This document shows, piece by piece, positions 1 to 12,910 of a DNA stretch of 64,000 nucleotides. This stretch comes from Gigaspora rosea. Taxonomy: Eukaryota > Glomeromycota > Glomeromycetes > Diversisporales > Gigasporaceae. Numbering within the stretch: the first letter of the stretch is position 1; each line of letters starts with the position of its first letter. The position numbers were made by a program, and so were the translations under genes. Under the pieces are notes generated by a model. That model searched no databases, had not been told where the DNA came from, and was given only the letters and a program-made list of their open reading frames with translations. Location: positions 97,706 to 161,705 of the forward strand of contig QKWP01000645.1 in assembly GCA_003550325.1 (NCBI GenBank), given 5' to 3'.

Positions 1-689
1 CTTAAATTTGACTTTTTTGATCAAAAATCCAAAATTATGCATCTGTTCTCCAAATTTCAAGTAAAATAAAAACAACATAGCCGATTTGATGTATTTTTAG
101 GTGCTAAACAAGTTTATTTAGTGCATTAAATTAGAATTAATTAATAAGAATTTGTGAATTTTAAGAATTTGTAGAATTTTATTAATAAAATTCTATATAG
201 ACCCATACCGGACCTAGGATCCCGGTCTATAAATTGATTGGATAAAAAGGTTACACAAACTATGCACCACAATTTTGTGTAACTAAATATCTTTGAGACA
301 AATTTTATTGGTCATGTGACCTTGTTTTGTGGCTTGGGTCACATGATTTAGGTTGGAAGTGGTCCGGAAAGGCCGGAAGCGGTCCGGATTCCGGGGTAGG
401 GGGTGGCATTAACAAAAGTGGGGGGTGGCAATAACAAGTCTCTAAATTTATGTCAGGCAAATAAATTCCATATATATCGAATTGGCCTAGATCTGTTAAT
501 GCAGGCCAGATAATATGGTAATGCCGGCCGGATAATTTTATTTTGGGATCATATTGAAAATCCCGCGCGTCACACGCGAGATCAAGCGCGTGCCCATCTC
601 TATGAATATGCCGGATATTATTTTAACCCTAATCAACAAGAAAGTATATACCATACTGGTAGCATACTATATAGTATTGAAATATATAG
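1..689. other. Non-coding stretch, no gene recognised
   Basis: AT-rich DNA with a short island of CCGG-containing words (about 355-400 and 500-545) such as GGTCCGG and GCCGGCCGG. The short open frames here have no recognisable protein content. It may hold the decayed 5' part of the pseudogene that becomes recognisable near 690, but I see no clear element ends. Confidence 0.4.
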
Positions 690-1560
690 AATATGGTCAA
701 GATGATACAAGCATCATCCAAAAGCCTCTTCGTTTTCCCACATACATTACCTTCACAAACGACACTGGACTTGATTGTAAACAATCCACTAGGCAAATAT
801 ATACTTACTGAAGCTCTTAATAGACGCCCTCTCGAATCAAAAAATGGTATAGAACAACGATTTTGACCCATAAACTTTCGTGAACTTACCACTGACCGTA
901 CCCCATTACTATCATTTTTGGTTTATACTGGTGCCCTTACCTATCACCCGAACACGCTACATCACAGTTTTCAGATTCCGAACCAAGTTTCAAAAAAGAG
1001 TATTTGTAACAGAAGCTCACAATGTTTACAAATTTTGGAAGGAAATGACGACATTAATCCATTTATGTCGATTTGTTGAACAAGTACTACTTAGACCCTT
1101 GAAGGATAGTAGCATTAAACACTCAAATGAGGAAGCGTTGAAGCAAGCATTTTTGGATGCTTTAGTTCTCACTTTTTATGCAGATATCGAGCCAGAGTTT
1201 CAGGTCTATTTTCAGCATATGGGAAAGCAATTGATTTAGTGAAGACAAGCACCAGAAAAGGGATTGCAATCGAATTCCAAGATGGAGTGTATCAAATTGG
1301 ATGGAGCTCGAGATAGTTGGCAAGAAGCGACTCGAATCTCCCTATCATTAATGACGAAATTAGATGATGAAATATTAAACTTGGAAATTAACGATCTACC
1401 GGCCAAATCAAAAGACAATTCGTGAAGCTTTGGAATGGAAAATTAAAAAGAAATGCAATGAATATTTAGAGCCGTTAAAAAAACGACATGATGCGGAGTT
1501 AAGATGTATGTTTATTGTTTTGAGAGTAGGTTTGCATCGTCTAATTAGCAGGAGAGTTTA
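690..1560 (+). pseudogene. Decayed AAA-ATPase-like / PD-(D/E)XK nuclease-domain protein
   Basis: Three plus-strand frames carry consecutive pieces of one protein. The upstream piece (about 880-1000) reads TPLLSFLVYTGALTYHPN, resembling the segment between the AAA-ATPase-like part and the C-terminal domain in a large protein family of Rhizophagus and other fungi. The next piece (about 1130-1235) ends ADIEPEFQVYFQHMGK. One base out of frame it continues IDLVKTSTRKGIAIEFQ, which fits the D...ExK/Q core of a PD-(D/E)XK fold. Further pieces (DSWQEATRISLSLMTK, then REALEWKIKKKCNEYLEPLK) follow in other frames and end in RLISRRVY and a stop near 1562. At least three frameshifts and several stops make it a dead copy. 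The assignment is by recalled family resemblance, not a search. Confidence 0.6.
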
Positions 1561-1562
1561 TT

Positions 1563-2524
1563 GAGTTAATAATAATTTGTAGAATCACATTAATAAAATT
1601 TCACTCAATATGAGCTTGGTTTAGTTTATCAATACGAAAGTTTTAAATGAATTTTATTGATAATATGCACAAGCTGAGCTATGCTCCCGGAAATAGATTC
1701 GTAATACATATCATCAGCCGGTGGTGAAGTTAAAGAAACGCTGGATTTCATCCGGGTGAGTGGGTCCGGAGACAAAAAACAATGAAAATCGCAAAAAATA
1801 CCCCATCTTGTGCATTAATAAATATGACTGGAAACGGCTTTAGACGTCCCTGATATTTTCTGTCATAAAATGAAATGACATCATCATTTATGCAAAATTT
1901 CACGAGAAAAAATTCACGTGCTAATATAATGGTCATACGAAACCTATGTGCTGCTAAGCAGCACATGGCGTGACATTAACTCCGATGAAAAACAAGTTCT
2001 ATTTTTCATCGTATATCTTATAATTATAGCTGTACAAATATTTCATATATCAGAATTGCGGATCAGTTGTTAAAAGGGCTCTGAATGCACTTTAGAGAGT
2101 GTGTACATTTATAGAGTAGAAATTATTAATAGCTCTTACGAGTTGGGACCAGACCATGCCGTGCATTATAGAGTTTTTACTTACCGGTAAAGTTCTGACT
2201 GTATTTGCATGTGACGTTTAGACATATATTTAAATTAAACATCTTATGATTTACAATAAAATCATTTTTATTGTCAACCAATACAGTATTAAGATATGTA
2301 TTAGTATTAGAAGAAAATTAATTTTTAAAATTAACATTTAAAGTTTAATATTAATAGATGTAATTTATCAAAAATAATGGAGTACCTCATTAATTTGAGA
2401 AATAAATACATTTTTTTTTTTCAAACCTAATTTCGAGTACAATTTATATTTCTATATATTGCAATGCAAAAAAATCATGATTTTTTTAAGCTTTAAAATA
2501 ACGTAATTTAAATAATGTTGTCTT
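1563..2524. other. Intergenic, no gene recognised
   Basis: AT-rich spacer between the nuclease-like pseudogene and the 3' end of the AP-3 beta gene. It contains a perfect short palindrome near 1952 (ATGTGCTGCTAAGCAGCACAT without its outer pair) but no element with paired ends that I can define. No convincing coding frame was seen. Confidence 0.4.
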
Positions 2525-5500
2525 TTATTCTTCCTCTGAGGTTTCCGCTTCTGAACTTTCTTCTTCAGATGAGCCACTTGCATCTTCTTCTTCGTCTTCG
2601 TCATCATATTCTTCACTCGTTTCTTCATCTTCATTTGAAAATTCATCCTCGATTGAGTCGTATCGAAGAGCTGTACAAATATAACAAATTTCAAAGTTCG
2701 GAAAAAACAGGGCATTAATGTGTTACATTTATTAGCCTATGCTTACCGTAAAGTCCCGAAAATAAGTAACCTTCTAAGCCACCCATTTTAGCTAAATTTT
2801 TAAAGGGTTGCTTAAATTCAGTAACTTTAAAATACTCAATTCTATAGACCAGTGTTGTTAAATGAACATGTTCATTGGTAATTGTCACGTGTTTTTATTA
2901 TCTTATCACTCTGAACAATATATAATAAGATGTGACAATTACCAATGAATATGTTCATTAAACTGCTATAGGCCCATCTTAATAAAATTTATTTTAAAAA
3001 TTTATTAATTTTAAGGGGTAGCTTATTTTATTTTAGTATTTGATTTCTAAATGCAGGTATTTCTTATTTTCGGGGGGTTGCTTATTCGGGACTTTACGGT
3101 ATATGAAAAAAATAAACAGTAAATTTAATTTACCAGTTTTTTCGTCATGATTTCTATTATCATCGGATGATTCGTAAGAGTCATAGAAGTGTTCAGAATC
3201 ATATGAATCGTTATACTGTTTGGTAACGGGTTTATTATCATAAGTTGACGGCGGAATATACCGTCCAAATGAATCACTTCCGAATCCTTTGATATATTGA
3301 TTTCTATTCCATGTATCATCCTAAACGCACAATTAAGCTTTAATCATTTTTGCTAGGTTTTTTAAATAAATAATGTTGTTAAAGAAAAATTACCAAATTT
3401 TCTCTGACAGATCCATCTGGTTTTTCGGTTGGCCAGTCAGGTAAAGATTTATATCCAGTTACCGAGTAATTTAAAACAAGCGACATGGATCCTATGGTGA
3501 ACCTGTCCCTTCCTGAACATTCAATAACATTTAAAAAAAAATGCCAAGTTTAAAGATAAATTTCACCAAAAAGATAAAAAGAATTTTATTTATTCACCTA
3601 CAGATGGACTTTCTTCCGAAGGCGCCTCTTTTTCACATAAAAGTATTTGTTTCAAGTTGTTCGTCAAAATAGAGCTCTCATTCAACTCTTTTGATAGCAT
3701 TCCTTCAACTCCCATATTATCAATGTTGGTTTCTTTTTTCTCGCTTATTAAAACCAAGCCTCTGAGAAGTCTTGCACGATCTCTAATATCATAATTAAGA
3801 TCATATCTAGCAAGATTAAGAACATATTGGAATAAAAGATTCAAAGTGTGGTCTGTGGAATGAAGTGATAAGAGCTTGGCACCAAGGTTGATAATTTGCA
3901 ATTTAACGACATCTGCTTCTGTTGTAAAAGTCTTTGCAGCTTTCCTTAATATATCCGGTGCAACTTTCTCTAAATTTTGTGCATATTGACCAACAAGCCA
4001 AAATATACTTGCCCTGGCCATTGGCACCGTTATATGATCTAGAGCTTTAGCAAGTTGTATTATCATATCTGCATTATCCTGAGGACGTAGTTGCAAAAGT
4101 CTCTTTATTACTACAACAGATTCTGCAACAACTGCATCTAAAATAAGAAATATTAAATATATTTTCGTATGAATATTTACTGATTTTGCGATCCATTTAT
4201 ATATATATATATATATATAAAAAAAAAAAAACATTTCTACCATTCTTGCTCCATAATAATTTCATTAATCCGTTAAGACAACTTTCAGCCATTTCTGGCA
4301 TTCCTATTGCACATCGACCAATAGCTCGAATTGCAGATGTCGCAAAATCCTTATTGGGACTTTTTACATATTCCTAGTTATTTAAATAATTAGATTCGAT
4401 TTAGCACGATAACGAATGCTTATTTAAAATCGATAAACAATTACAGATTACTAAACCTGCAATTCTCTAAGTATTCCAGTTATGTTACTTTCGGTTGCAA
4501 CTAATGTCATAATTTCCATTTTTAAATTACGAATGAAAGCAGGGTCTGTTGATCGGACGAAAAATTGTTGTAAATGGGGTTCAAAAAGATACTGCCATAA
4601 TAATGATTTGACAATTCTTGTTAAAATTAATTGGTATTAACTATTAACTTTAAAAAAATTTATCACATACGGGTCGTTGTGTTGCCATTGTGGCGATGTT
4701 AGCTAGTACGACATATTGAATTTCTCGATGGCTATGTAGAAGCCTAATTAACGGTTTGCTTAATTTGTAGGCATCCGCTGTTGGTGCTAAATGGTAGAAA
4801 ATTTTTGCAACTGATAATACTACCTATATAAAGAAATATATATTCACTTAAGCTGCTAGGTAATAAATATTTATAATAGACATATCAAACATACCGCACT
4901 ATTTCTGCTTTGTAAAAGGGGTAAAGAATCCCTTAATAATTGTTCATGATCTGGATCAAGAGCATAAGACTTATCAAGCGAATTATCCGACTCGTCAGAA
5001 TCTTCATCAGAATAAACTGTTTTTGACTTTTCCTTTTCAGCAACCCGATGGTTCTATAAATGAAATAACATTTAAGAATTTTATTCGCGGCTTGCTTAAA
5101 TGTCAAGCAAATATTTGTAAATTCAATATTTACATCTGGGTTTGGATTTAAAAATTGCGTTCTGTATATTAATAACGAATTAATATAAATTCTTTATTAT
5201 TAAAAAAACCTGATTTGTATTGTCGTATGTACCTCGCGTATCTTAACAATAAGCCCATAATGACAATCTGGCCCCATTCATCCGCATCAATTAGCATCCG
5301 ACAAAATTTTCGGTAGTGTGGATGTATTAAATCTAAACGATCAGGACACACTTCGTTAAAAGCTGTTATTACACTACCAATTGTAAACGGCGAATTATCA
5401 TTAAGAAGAGTAGTGATGATATCGACCAATGCATCTTTTTGCGAGGGATCAAGACTTTAACGGAAAAAGAAACGTCCAATATATGAGTAATATGGTTAAA

Positions 5501-6201
5501 TGTTAAAATAAATGCTGCATGTAAAAAAAAAAAAAAGAATTTGTAATCCCATACCTATAACATTTTGGAATAGCATGCGCGGCAGTCTTTCTTACATACG
5601 GAGATAAATCAGTCATGCATTTTTTGATCGCTAACAATACTATTGGACTAATGACAGGAACCCGAATGCCAGACATTACTCGTAAGGCCATTGCTCTTAT
5701 CAACTGATTTTGGTCGGTCAAATCTCTTTGAAATGTATTAATTGATAATAGCGCAAGATCAGGTTCTTGTTCAGCATATCGAAGCAAATATATATAAACA
5801 AGTTTTCTAATTTCAAGGTTCTGAGAAGCTACATTCTTTACAACATCTGGAAAGAACTCGGATACGTCGCGACCCTTTGATATCATCTATTTATAAAATA
5901 ATGAAAGGAAATTCGTCACGTTATAGTAAAAATCCAAAATACTTATCCTTAAAATTTTAATGAACTAGTAGTATACCGCAATTAATCTTTTTAATCCATC
6001 CATTTTTTCGCGATCGTGTCTCGAGTCTAATTGTCGCTTAATATCGCGCATTTTTTCTTCTGAAGTATCAAAATAATGTCCCGAGGAAGTCGCTTCCAGC
6101 CCAAATTCGCGTGCATTTTCAACTATACCTTCAGATACCTTTTTCGACAGCTTTGCTGCATTCTGAGCGAAAGCTGCTGCCTTAGATAAATATTCCGACA
6201 T
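2525..6201 (-). CDS. APL6: AP-3 adaptor complex subunit beta (beta-adaptin N-terminal family)
   Basis: Large subunit of the AP-3 coat, which sorts cargo from Golgi/endosomes to the vacuole. The ATG at 6199-6201 starts [20 protein letters not shown]; exon 1 ends at 5977 with a GT donor, and the next exon starts at 5886 ([20 protein letters not shown]), matching the adaptin N-terminal alpha-solenoid. Helical-repeat pieces continue through 5556, 5429-5200, 5050-4870, 4800-4690, 4600-4460, 4375-4240 and 4140-3600, including [17 protein letters not shown] and FWLVGQYAQ, typical of beta adaptins. The C-terminal exon (2670-2525) is a Ser/Glu/Asp-rich tail ending [10 protein letters not shown], the acidic hinge characteristic of AP-3 beta. 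No appendage domain is seen, as in short fungal AP-3 beta proteins. About nine introns; the last (2671-3133) is 463 bp and holds nested MITEs. Exons look intact. Individual exon boundaries other than those quoted are approximate. Confidence 0.9.
2744..3101. mobile_element. MITE-like element in the last intron of the AP-3 beta gene
   Basis: Terminal inverted repeats: left end TACCGTAAAGTCCCGAA (2744-2760) and its reverse complement at 3085-3101, each followed by an imperfect AATAAG(T/C)AACC. 358 bp, no coding capacity. It accounts for most of the 463-bp intron and contains a second inverted-repeat unit. No clear target duplication found. Confidence 0.75.
2859..2962. mobile_element. Small inverted-repeat element nested in the intronic MITE
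   Basis: Arms of about 31 bp (TTCATTGGTAATTGTCAC core; left 2859-2890, right 2930-2962) separated by about 40 bp. It lies inside the 2744-3101 element, so it is either a younger insertion or an internal hairpin of it. Confidence 0.6.
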
Positions 6202-6387
6202 CACACGATTAATAGTGTGCTAACTTTTTAAATTCTCTTTAATGCTAAGAGTAAATTAACTCAAATTGTGCTATTGAATTCTAATTAATGGTGCTGCCAG
6301 TTCAATCACGTGCAACATAGTATTACACGAATTAGATGTTACGTTACATTGTAAAATGTTGAGCTGATGCTGAAATTTGGGGTCTAC
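6202..6387. promoter_or_regulatory. Putative promoter and 5' region of the AP-3 beta gene
   Basis: 186 bp between the AP-3 beta start codon and the first transposon end. AT-rich, with no clear TATA element; called by position only. Confidence 0.3.
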
Positions 6388-6795
6388 TATAAGCCCTGCT
6401 AAAATCCACATACTCTAAATATCAAATCTACCCTAAACCTTACCCTAACCCTATAAGACAAAAACAAAAAAAACCGATATATAATTGTCACTATATTGTA
6501 TAATATAAACTACTGTAAAAAACTAAAAATTCAATATCAGGTTAACTTTAACCCGGGTAAAAATAGAATTTCGCATTAATTTTATTCAAATTTTGCAAAA
6601 TATACTTTGATCTTTTTGCAAAATTTTAGTATTATTTGTCGGGGATGATGCTAAAATAGGATGTTCCTGAAATTTTGATCTATTTTGATATGAATTTTTG
6701 GGGTGTTTTTTTCGTTTTTGTGTTATAGGGTTAGGGTAAGGTTTGAGTGTAGAATCGATATTTAAAAAGTAATGTGGATTTTAGCAGGGCTTATA
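6388..6795. mobile_element. MITE with ~75-bp terminal inverted repeats
   Basis: Left end TATAAGCCCTGCTAAAATCC (6388) is matched by its reverse complement ending at 6795. The match continues inward with gaps through ACCTTACCCTAACCCTATAA. 408 bp, non-coding, likely TA target duplication (Tc1/mariner-like by inference). The TTAGGGTTAGGG-like words here are part of the terminal repeats, not telomere. Confidence 0.8.
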
Positions 6796-7334
6796 ATTTC
6801 AAAACCCCAAATTAAAATTAGTTAAATTTTATTTATTAATAAAAATTTGAAATAAATTAATTATACAGTAAATTCTGTATTTTTTGAAAAATCTTGTATA
6901 TACTTTATTTAAGGGAATTTCTAGGCATTTTTGGTCAGAAATATATAAGTTATATATCTCTGGCCTTTCAGCCAATTAAAATGCAAAAAAGTCGCGTGAT
7001 CACTATTTTTTTGATAATCACATACCCAACAGGTCTGCTACTTTAGTATAACAAATTAAAAATTGATCAAAATCAATTAGTTGACAAAGTTGACAACTAA
7101 TTATATATTAAAATCAAATCAAAAATTGAATAATCGAAAAGTTGACAACTAATCGATTGCAAAATTTTTTTAAAATTTTTGGCAATTTATATTACTAACC
7201 TGAACCTATGATCTAACAAGATGACCCAGTAATTTTCATTGTTATTTAATTTATCAAGCATTTATTATTATTAATATGACTGATTACAACATCACAACCT
7301 TATAAACTCAATTTTATGCACTCATAAAACTTAA

Positions 7335-7583
7335 TATATGGGGTCAGTAGAAAAGGGCCAAATTTTTTCTAAGTAAAAGTTTTCTTGACTTTAAACTTAA
7401 ATATTTTAACAACTATTTTAATAAATTTAATAAATTTTTTTTTATTTTAATTTTATATAATTTAAAATTAAAACAAAAAATTTTTTAGCAAATTTGATAA
7501 ATAGTTGTCAAAATATTTTAATTTAAAATTAAAAAATTTTACTAAAAATGATTTGTCGCTTTTCTACTGACTTACCCTATATA
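7335..7583. mobile_element. MITE-like inverted-repeat element
   Basis: Left end TATATGGGGTCAGTAGAAAA pairs with TTTTCTACTGACTTACCCTATATA at the right, with a small gap. The interior is almost pure A/T. About 250 bp, non-coding, plausible TA duplication. Confidence 0.65.
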
Positions 7584-8486
7584 AAAAAAAAAACCTAGTG
7601 CTAATACATGTTTTGATAAAGTAAAAGATCTAAAAAACATTTGCATAGTGCTGATTCACATCTTATAAAGTTCAAAAATCTATATTAGTTAACAAAATAG
7701 CTATGAGAAAAAAGAAAACAACAAAAAAAAATTAATTTCTTATTTAAGAGTATCACTCTGATACTAATTCATGTTTGGCAGAACCTAAAACCTAAAAAAA
7801 AAAATCTTATCAAAAAGTGCTACCCTAGTGCTAATTTATATCTGGTGAAGTCTAAAGCCTAAAAAAGTAAACAAGACAACTAAGAGAAAAAAAGAAAACA
7901 ATGAAAAAAACAAATTTCTTACTCAAAAAAAATGCCCAATGCTAATTCAAGACCCAAAGAGAAAAAAAAGCTTTTTAAACTTTCACATTTGGTAAAACCT
8001 AAACCTAAAGAAAGAAGAAAAAAAAAAGTGCACAAGAAAACTAATAAAAAAGAAAAACAATAAAAGAAAATAAATGTCTTATCAAAAAGTGCTACTTCAT
8101 TACTAATTTATATCTGGTGAATCCTAAAGTCTGAAAAAAGAGAAAAAAAAAGAATATTAAGATTACCAAACAAGAAAACTAAGAAAAAAAAAGAAAAACA
8201 CAAAAGAAAATAAATTTTTTATTTGAAAGAACTGCCCAGTGCTAATTCAAAACCCAAAGAGAAAAAAAAGATACTCAAACTTTCATATTTGGCAAAATCT
8301 AAAACCTAAAGAAAAAAAAAAAGTGAACAAGAAAACTAAGAGAAAAAAGAAAAACAATAAAAGAAAATGATTGTCTTACCAAAAAGTACCATCTCGGTAC
8401 TAAATAATATTCAGTGAAGCCTATAAGAAAAAAAAGAAAACCAACAAAAGAAAATGAATTTCTTATTCAAAAAAGCTGCCTAGTGC

Positions 8487-8941
8487 AGGTCCCCGAAAGA
8501 TATATAGATCAGATATTAGTTTGCTTATTTTGGGTGATTTTTTGCAGATCTTTTCTATTTATAGGGGACGTCTAAAGCCATGTCCAGTCACGTGTTTTTG
8601 ATTTTTTAATTAAAGTTAGGGTAAGGGTTAGTTTAGAGTTAGGGTTAGTGCATGCTTTATTAGTAAAATTGCCCACCCGAAATTTTTTATTAATGCACTA
8701 AGATGGATTTAGACTATTGTTTCTTGTATTTTTGCAACTTTCGCTGTTTTTGTCTCTTCAGGCTAATCTGTGTCAATCAAAATAAACAATCCTATTGGCT
8801 CTATGTCATATGATGGACACGGCTTTAAACGACCCCTATTTATAGTAATTTTTTGCTTAAATTGAAAAATTTTTCTGCATATTTTTCTATTTTAGTAATT
8901 TTATAATTAACCTGACCTATCTATATATATTTCAGAGTCCT
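8487..8941. mobile_element. hAT-like MITE (outer of a nested pair)
   Basis: Left end AGGTCCCCGAAAGATATATA and right end ...TATATATTTCAGAGTCCT are imperfect inverted repeats. They are flanked by a perfect 8-bp duplication CCTAGTGC (8479-8486 and 8942-8949), a sequence that is part of the surrounding A-rich repeat. 455 bp including the nested element; an 8-bp duplication points to the hAT superfamily (inference). Confidence 0.75.
8564..8836. mobile_element. Second MITE nested inside the 8487-8941 element
   Basis: Ends GGGGACGTCTAAAGCCATGT and ...GGACACGGCTTTAAACGACCCC form inverted repeats. They are flanked by a perfect 8-bp duplication TATTTATA (8556-8563 and 8837-8844). 273 bp, non-coding. 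TTAGGGTTAG-like words occur in the interior. Confidence 0.8.
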
Positions 8942-10630
8942 CCTAGTGCTAATTCAAACCCCCAAAAAAATAAAAAGCCACTCAAAATTAGTTTGGTGTT
9001 GATTCACAACTTGTTAAATACAAAAAAAAAGAAAAAAGTAAAAAGTCACTTGAGCTAATTTATATTTAGCAAAGTACAAAGAAAAAATAAGACAAAAAAA
9101 AAAAATGAACAATACAACCAAAAGCAAAAAAAAATATAATATACCCAAAGTACTATCCACTACTAATTTATGTGAACTCTGGACATCTCTCATATAGATC
9201 ATAACTAGATGTTGGCCAAATTTGCTAAAAATAACAAATCTATATTTATTTAAATAATTTCTGATTCAATAATCAGGATTGAATGAACTTTTTTTTGTTA
9301 GATGTGTTTTACTAAAAGCTTTATTTTAAAAAAAGTTCATTCAAATTGAACTACTAAATGCCAAAATAATTGCCAAAAACTTTATCTTGCTTCTTAAATT
9401 TCATAGATTTTTGTTAAAATGTGTAATGTATAACCTCTGTACTAGATGTTCCAAGTTTTGTTTTATGTTTGGCAAAGCTTAAAGAAAAAAGAAAAAGTTA
9501 GTAAAGATAAAAAAAAAAACAATAACTTTCAAAGATTTAAACCCCTAAAAAAAGCTAAGTTAACAGACAAGACAAAAAAAAAACTAATATTTTATTAGAA
9601 AGCACTATTTTATGTTTCTTGGTACTGATTTACATCAGATGAAGCCTAAAAAAAGAAAAGAAAAATGAAATTAGTAAAAAAAAATAAAACAAAGAAAACC
9701 AAAATGTTGTGAAACACATGTAAAACCACATGCAGCAAAACATGCAAAACTACCTTACAAGAATCTCTTGCAAAAATACCTGAGAAACACAAAAATGCCA
9801 AATCTAAAAAAAATATAACACCAATAATGAAATCAAGCTAAAATATAATAAACAAAAACAGAAGATAAAAAAAAACAAATCAAAAAAAAAAATTAAAAAT
9901 AGACTTATTTGTTCAGGTTTGGTAATATAGCAATACAGAGTAAGATTGTTTGATCTTGTATTAAAAATCGAACTAATACATGAACCCTAATCATATAACT
10001 TTTTTGTTTTTTGATTAGCTATCAGACCAAAAATATATAACTAGAGATGCCTAAAAATTTTTTTTTTAATTTATTTTTTTTAATTATTGTTATTTTTTTT
10101 AGAAAAAAACAGAATGGGTATGACAAGAAAATAGGACAAAAACAGTGAACAAAGAAAGAAAATAAACAGGAATAGCAAAAAAACAGAACGAAAATGAGAA
10201 CAAGACAAACTAAAATTAAACTAAAACAAAGCAATAAAGATAGCAAAAGAAGCAGAAAACAGAAGGCAAAAACAAAGAACCTATAGACAAAAATTTAGCA
10301 GAGACATGCTAACAAAACTTGAATCAAATAAAAAATGATTTGGCCAAGAACAAAAAAAGAATCTACCAAGAAATAACAAAAGAACCTACTGAAAAACCTC
10401 AATAAAAATAGCAAATCTACCTACTAAAAAATAACGAATTTATTAAAAGAACTCACAAAAAACTAACAAAGAATTTTAAACAAAAAAAAAAAAAAAAAAC
10501 TCTTTCCTATAGATCACTAAACCAAAATTGGAGCTATAGAAAAACAACAAAATATATTGTGAAAACTAAATAACATCATAATTATAGGCATCGTGGCCTA
10601 AGCTATGTTCATTAAATACCTGGTTCCTAT

Positions 10631-12855
10631 TTGTGTTCATTCAAAATAACTAAAAGGAAGGGAGACAACCTATTTCTTATACCTCTTGTGTTTTCGAACC
10701 TCCTTCCAACAATGTCCTCAAACCAACAACTACCATTACCAATGGAGGGTCTCCAACAAACTTCACTAAAAGATATCCAAACTAGTGTCCTTGAATCAAT
10801 CACTGCCCCAAAAACTCATGTTGCTAAATGAACTAAAAATTACTACCAGCTCTTACCTACTTTCACCCTACTCACCACTTTGTCATCTGAAAAATCCTCT
10901 AAAAGTAGCAAATCTAGCTTACCTCTAGTAAATCAATCAATGATGTCATTAGAACAAACAACAACAACAAACGTGAGAAATTCGATGATCATATCAGGAC
11001 CCGAGCCGGTTCCCATACTACCAAATATGGACAACATACATCACGTGATGGAAACTACCATAGAACTTAACCCTACTGGACTAGTCACTAGCCCCAACCC
11101 TTGGGCTGACCCTTTTGAGGAATATTGAACTAGCACCGACCACAAACTCGACCCTAAACAGATAACAAACAACATCCAACTAGATGCTATGGAAATCGAA
11201 TCAAATACTACTATTAATGCAGATACTGTACCAAAGAAACTATACAGCTGAGCGCATGCACCAAACAAATAGTCACCAACAGACTGGGTAATAGTGATCC
11301 TAAAAATAATTGCAGATAAAAGACAACTAACCCTCAATATGGATATATGGCATTATAAAGCGATTATTGACGCCTTTGACTCTTAGGATAAATTATGAGA
11401 ATTTTTGCTATATAAATTACAAACAAAGCCCACTAGAATTAATATCCCACCCGCGATTACACAAAAAATTCAATACTTGGATACAGCCTTTTTCAAATCA
11501 TTTTCTCGAAACAAAAGCATTGTTCCGAAACATTAAATAGAATTTGAAGCACTTTACGAACTAGCATTGGAAAAATTTCGCCACCACAATGATGTTAGAT
11601 TTGTTAACAAAACAAATAAAAACCAAATTTACGAAAAACTAAGAACCAAGCTGGCTATAGATTCCTTATGCAATTTTGATTTTCTTATAATAAAACCTCA
11701 CGACTGCACTCGATATATTTACTACTGCCTTAACTTAGCAAAAATTACAACAAAACTTACATTTGAACAAACTCGTACATGCCTATTCGCAGTACATGAG
11801 GAGATTCTTGTCCCTCTTCGAGACTGGCTGCATGAAATAGATTCTACAATAGCAGCAGTGCTACCATACCCACTCCCTCTGACAGACAGAAGAAATACTA
11901 AAGCTACACTGACTGCCTTATGGAAAGTTTTTAAATTTAGCCAACTACTGGATACCTACTTTGACACCCATTCAACCATTACCCGACGATATACAAAATC
12001 TGCATCCGGCCATCCGGAACCTATTTCCCATCACAGACTGTAATGCACTTAAAAAATTAAGCGAATATAGACAAACACTAAAGGCCTATTATAAATTTGA
12101 TCAGATACTCTCTAATTACTTTTCACTCCCACCAGCAAAAGAAAAGTTACTAGTTACTCCACAAGCTTTTAACTCGGCTGTCAGACACCTATTTTCTTGT
12201 GACCTCAAGGATATAGTTGAACTTCGTAACATAGTTAAGCTCTTAAGGGAGCACTACTCATTTAGGCGAATTTCCAACAATTTTTTCAAACAAAAACTGA
12301 ACTTATTTTTGGACCTGAACCAAATTAAAACACAATTAAAATACACATTCCTGATTAAAGATGACGGACTGGCTAAAGAATTTCATCAAAAAAATAAGTG
12401 AAAGATACAAAATTAGTTGGCCAATGCCACTTCATTACATGACTGCAAATCCCACAGAATTACCTTTACTACCTACTGACCATTTGTTGGTAACAAAAAT
12501 AAACATTACAGTTCCAATTAGATCCCCTAAGTTACTAGTCGAAACTTCAAGATGACTACATAATTACTATTACTTCTACCATATACTGAAAACTTGGATT
12601 GAAATCATAAATAGCACAGATGACAGACCTAATCTTTCCTCGGATATCATACAGGCAACTACTATGATCACCCAAATCGAGAACTGTAAACATATACAAC
12701 TTCTAATTAAAACTTACAATGACATCATACCCACAATTGAAACTCTTTGCCAATACTTCCGATTCCACAGCTTTCCTACATCATTCATAGACGTACCCGA
12801 CCTTTCGGAACCCTCATGGGACATATTTAACAATTACTCACCTCTCCAATAAGTG
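10631..12855 (+). pseudogene. LINE ORF1-like region (first LINE), broken
   Basis: A series of plus-strand frames (10631-10831, 10880-11128, 11567-12043, 11961-12401, 12664-12852) reads as one protein with stops and shifts. The first part is Ser/Thr/Pro-rich (starting near MSSNQQLPLPMEGLQ). The later part is Leu/Lys/Tyr-rich and helical with no motif I recognise. Position 5' of the endonuclease suggests ORF1. No zinc knuckle seen. Assignment rests on position only. Confidence 0.5.
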
Positions 12856-12910
12856 GGACTACTATTACAAATAGAGAATCTCCTTCTCATACTGATTACA
12901 TGCATATGTT

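Larger units (their letters stand above)
7584..10484. repeat. A-rich degenerate tandem repeat array
   Basis: Long purine-rich stretch in which a unit of roughly 110-160 bp recurs. Its landmarks are AGTGCTAATTCA, a (T/G)GG(T/C)(G/A)AA-CCTAAA segment, and long runs of AAAGAAAAAAAA. Recognisable restarts lie near 7590, 7755, 7830, 7935, 8095, 8235, 8945 and 9160. It is interrupted by the insertion at 8487-8941 and resumes after the LINE at 21342-21690, so the LINE landed in this array. Minus-strand open frames inside it are low-complexity artefacts. Confidence 0.6.

Noticed and set aside
554-811. 85-codon frame upstream of the nuclease-like pseudogene
   Set aside because: No protein character; the family-like reading (KYILTEALNRRPLES) lies in another frame from about 690.
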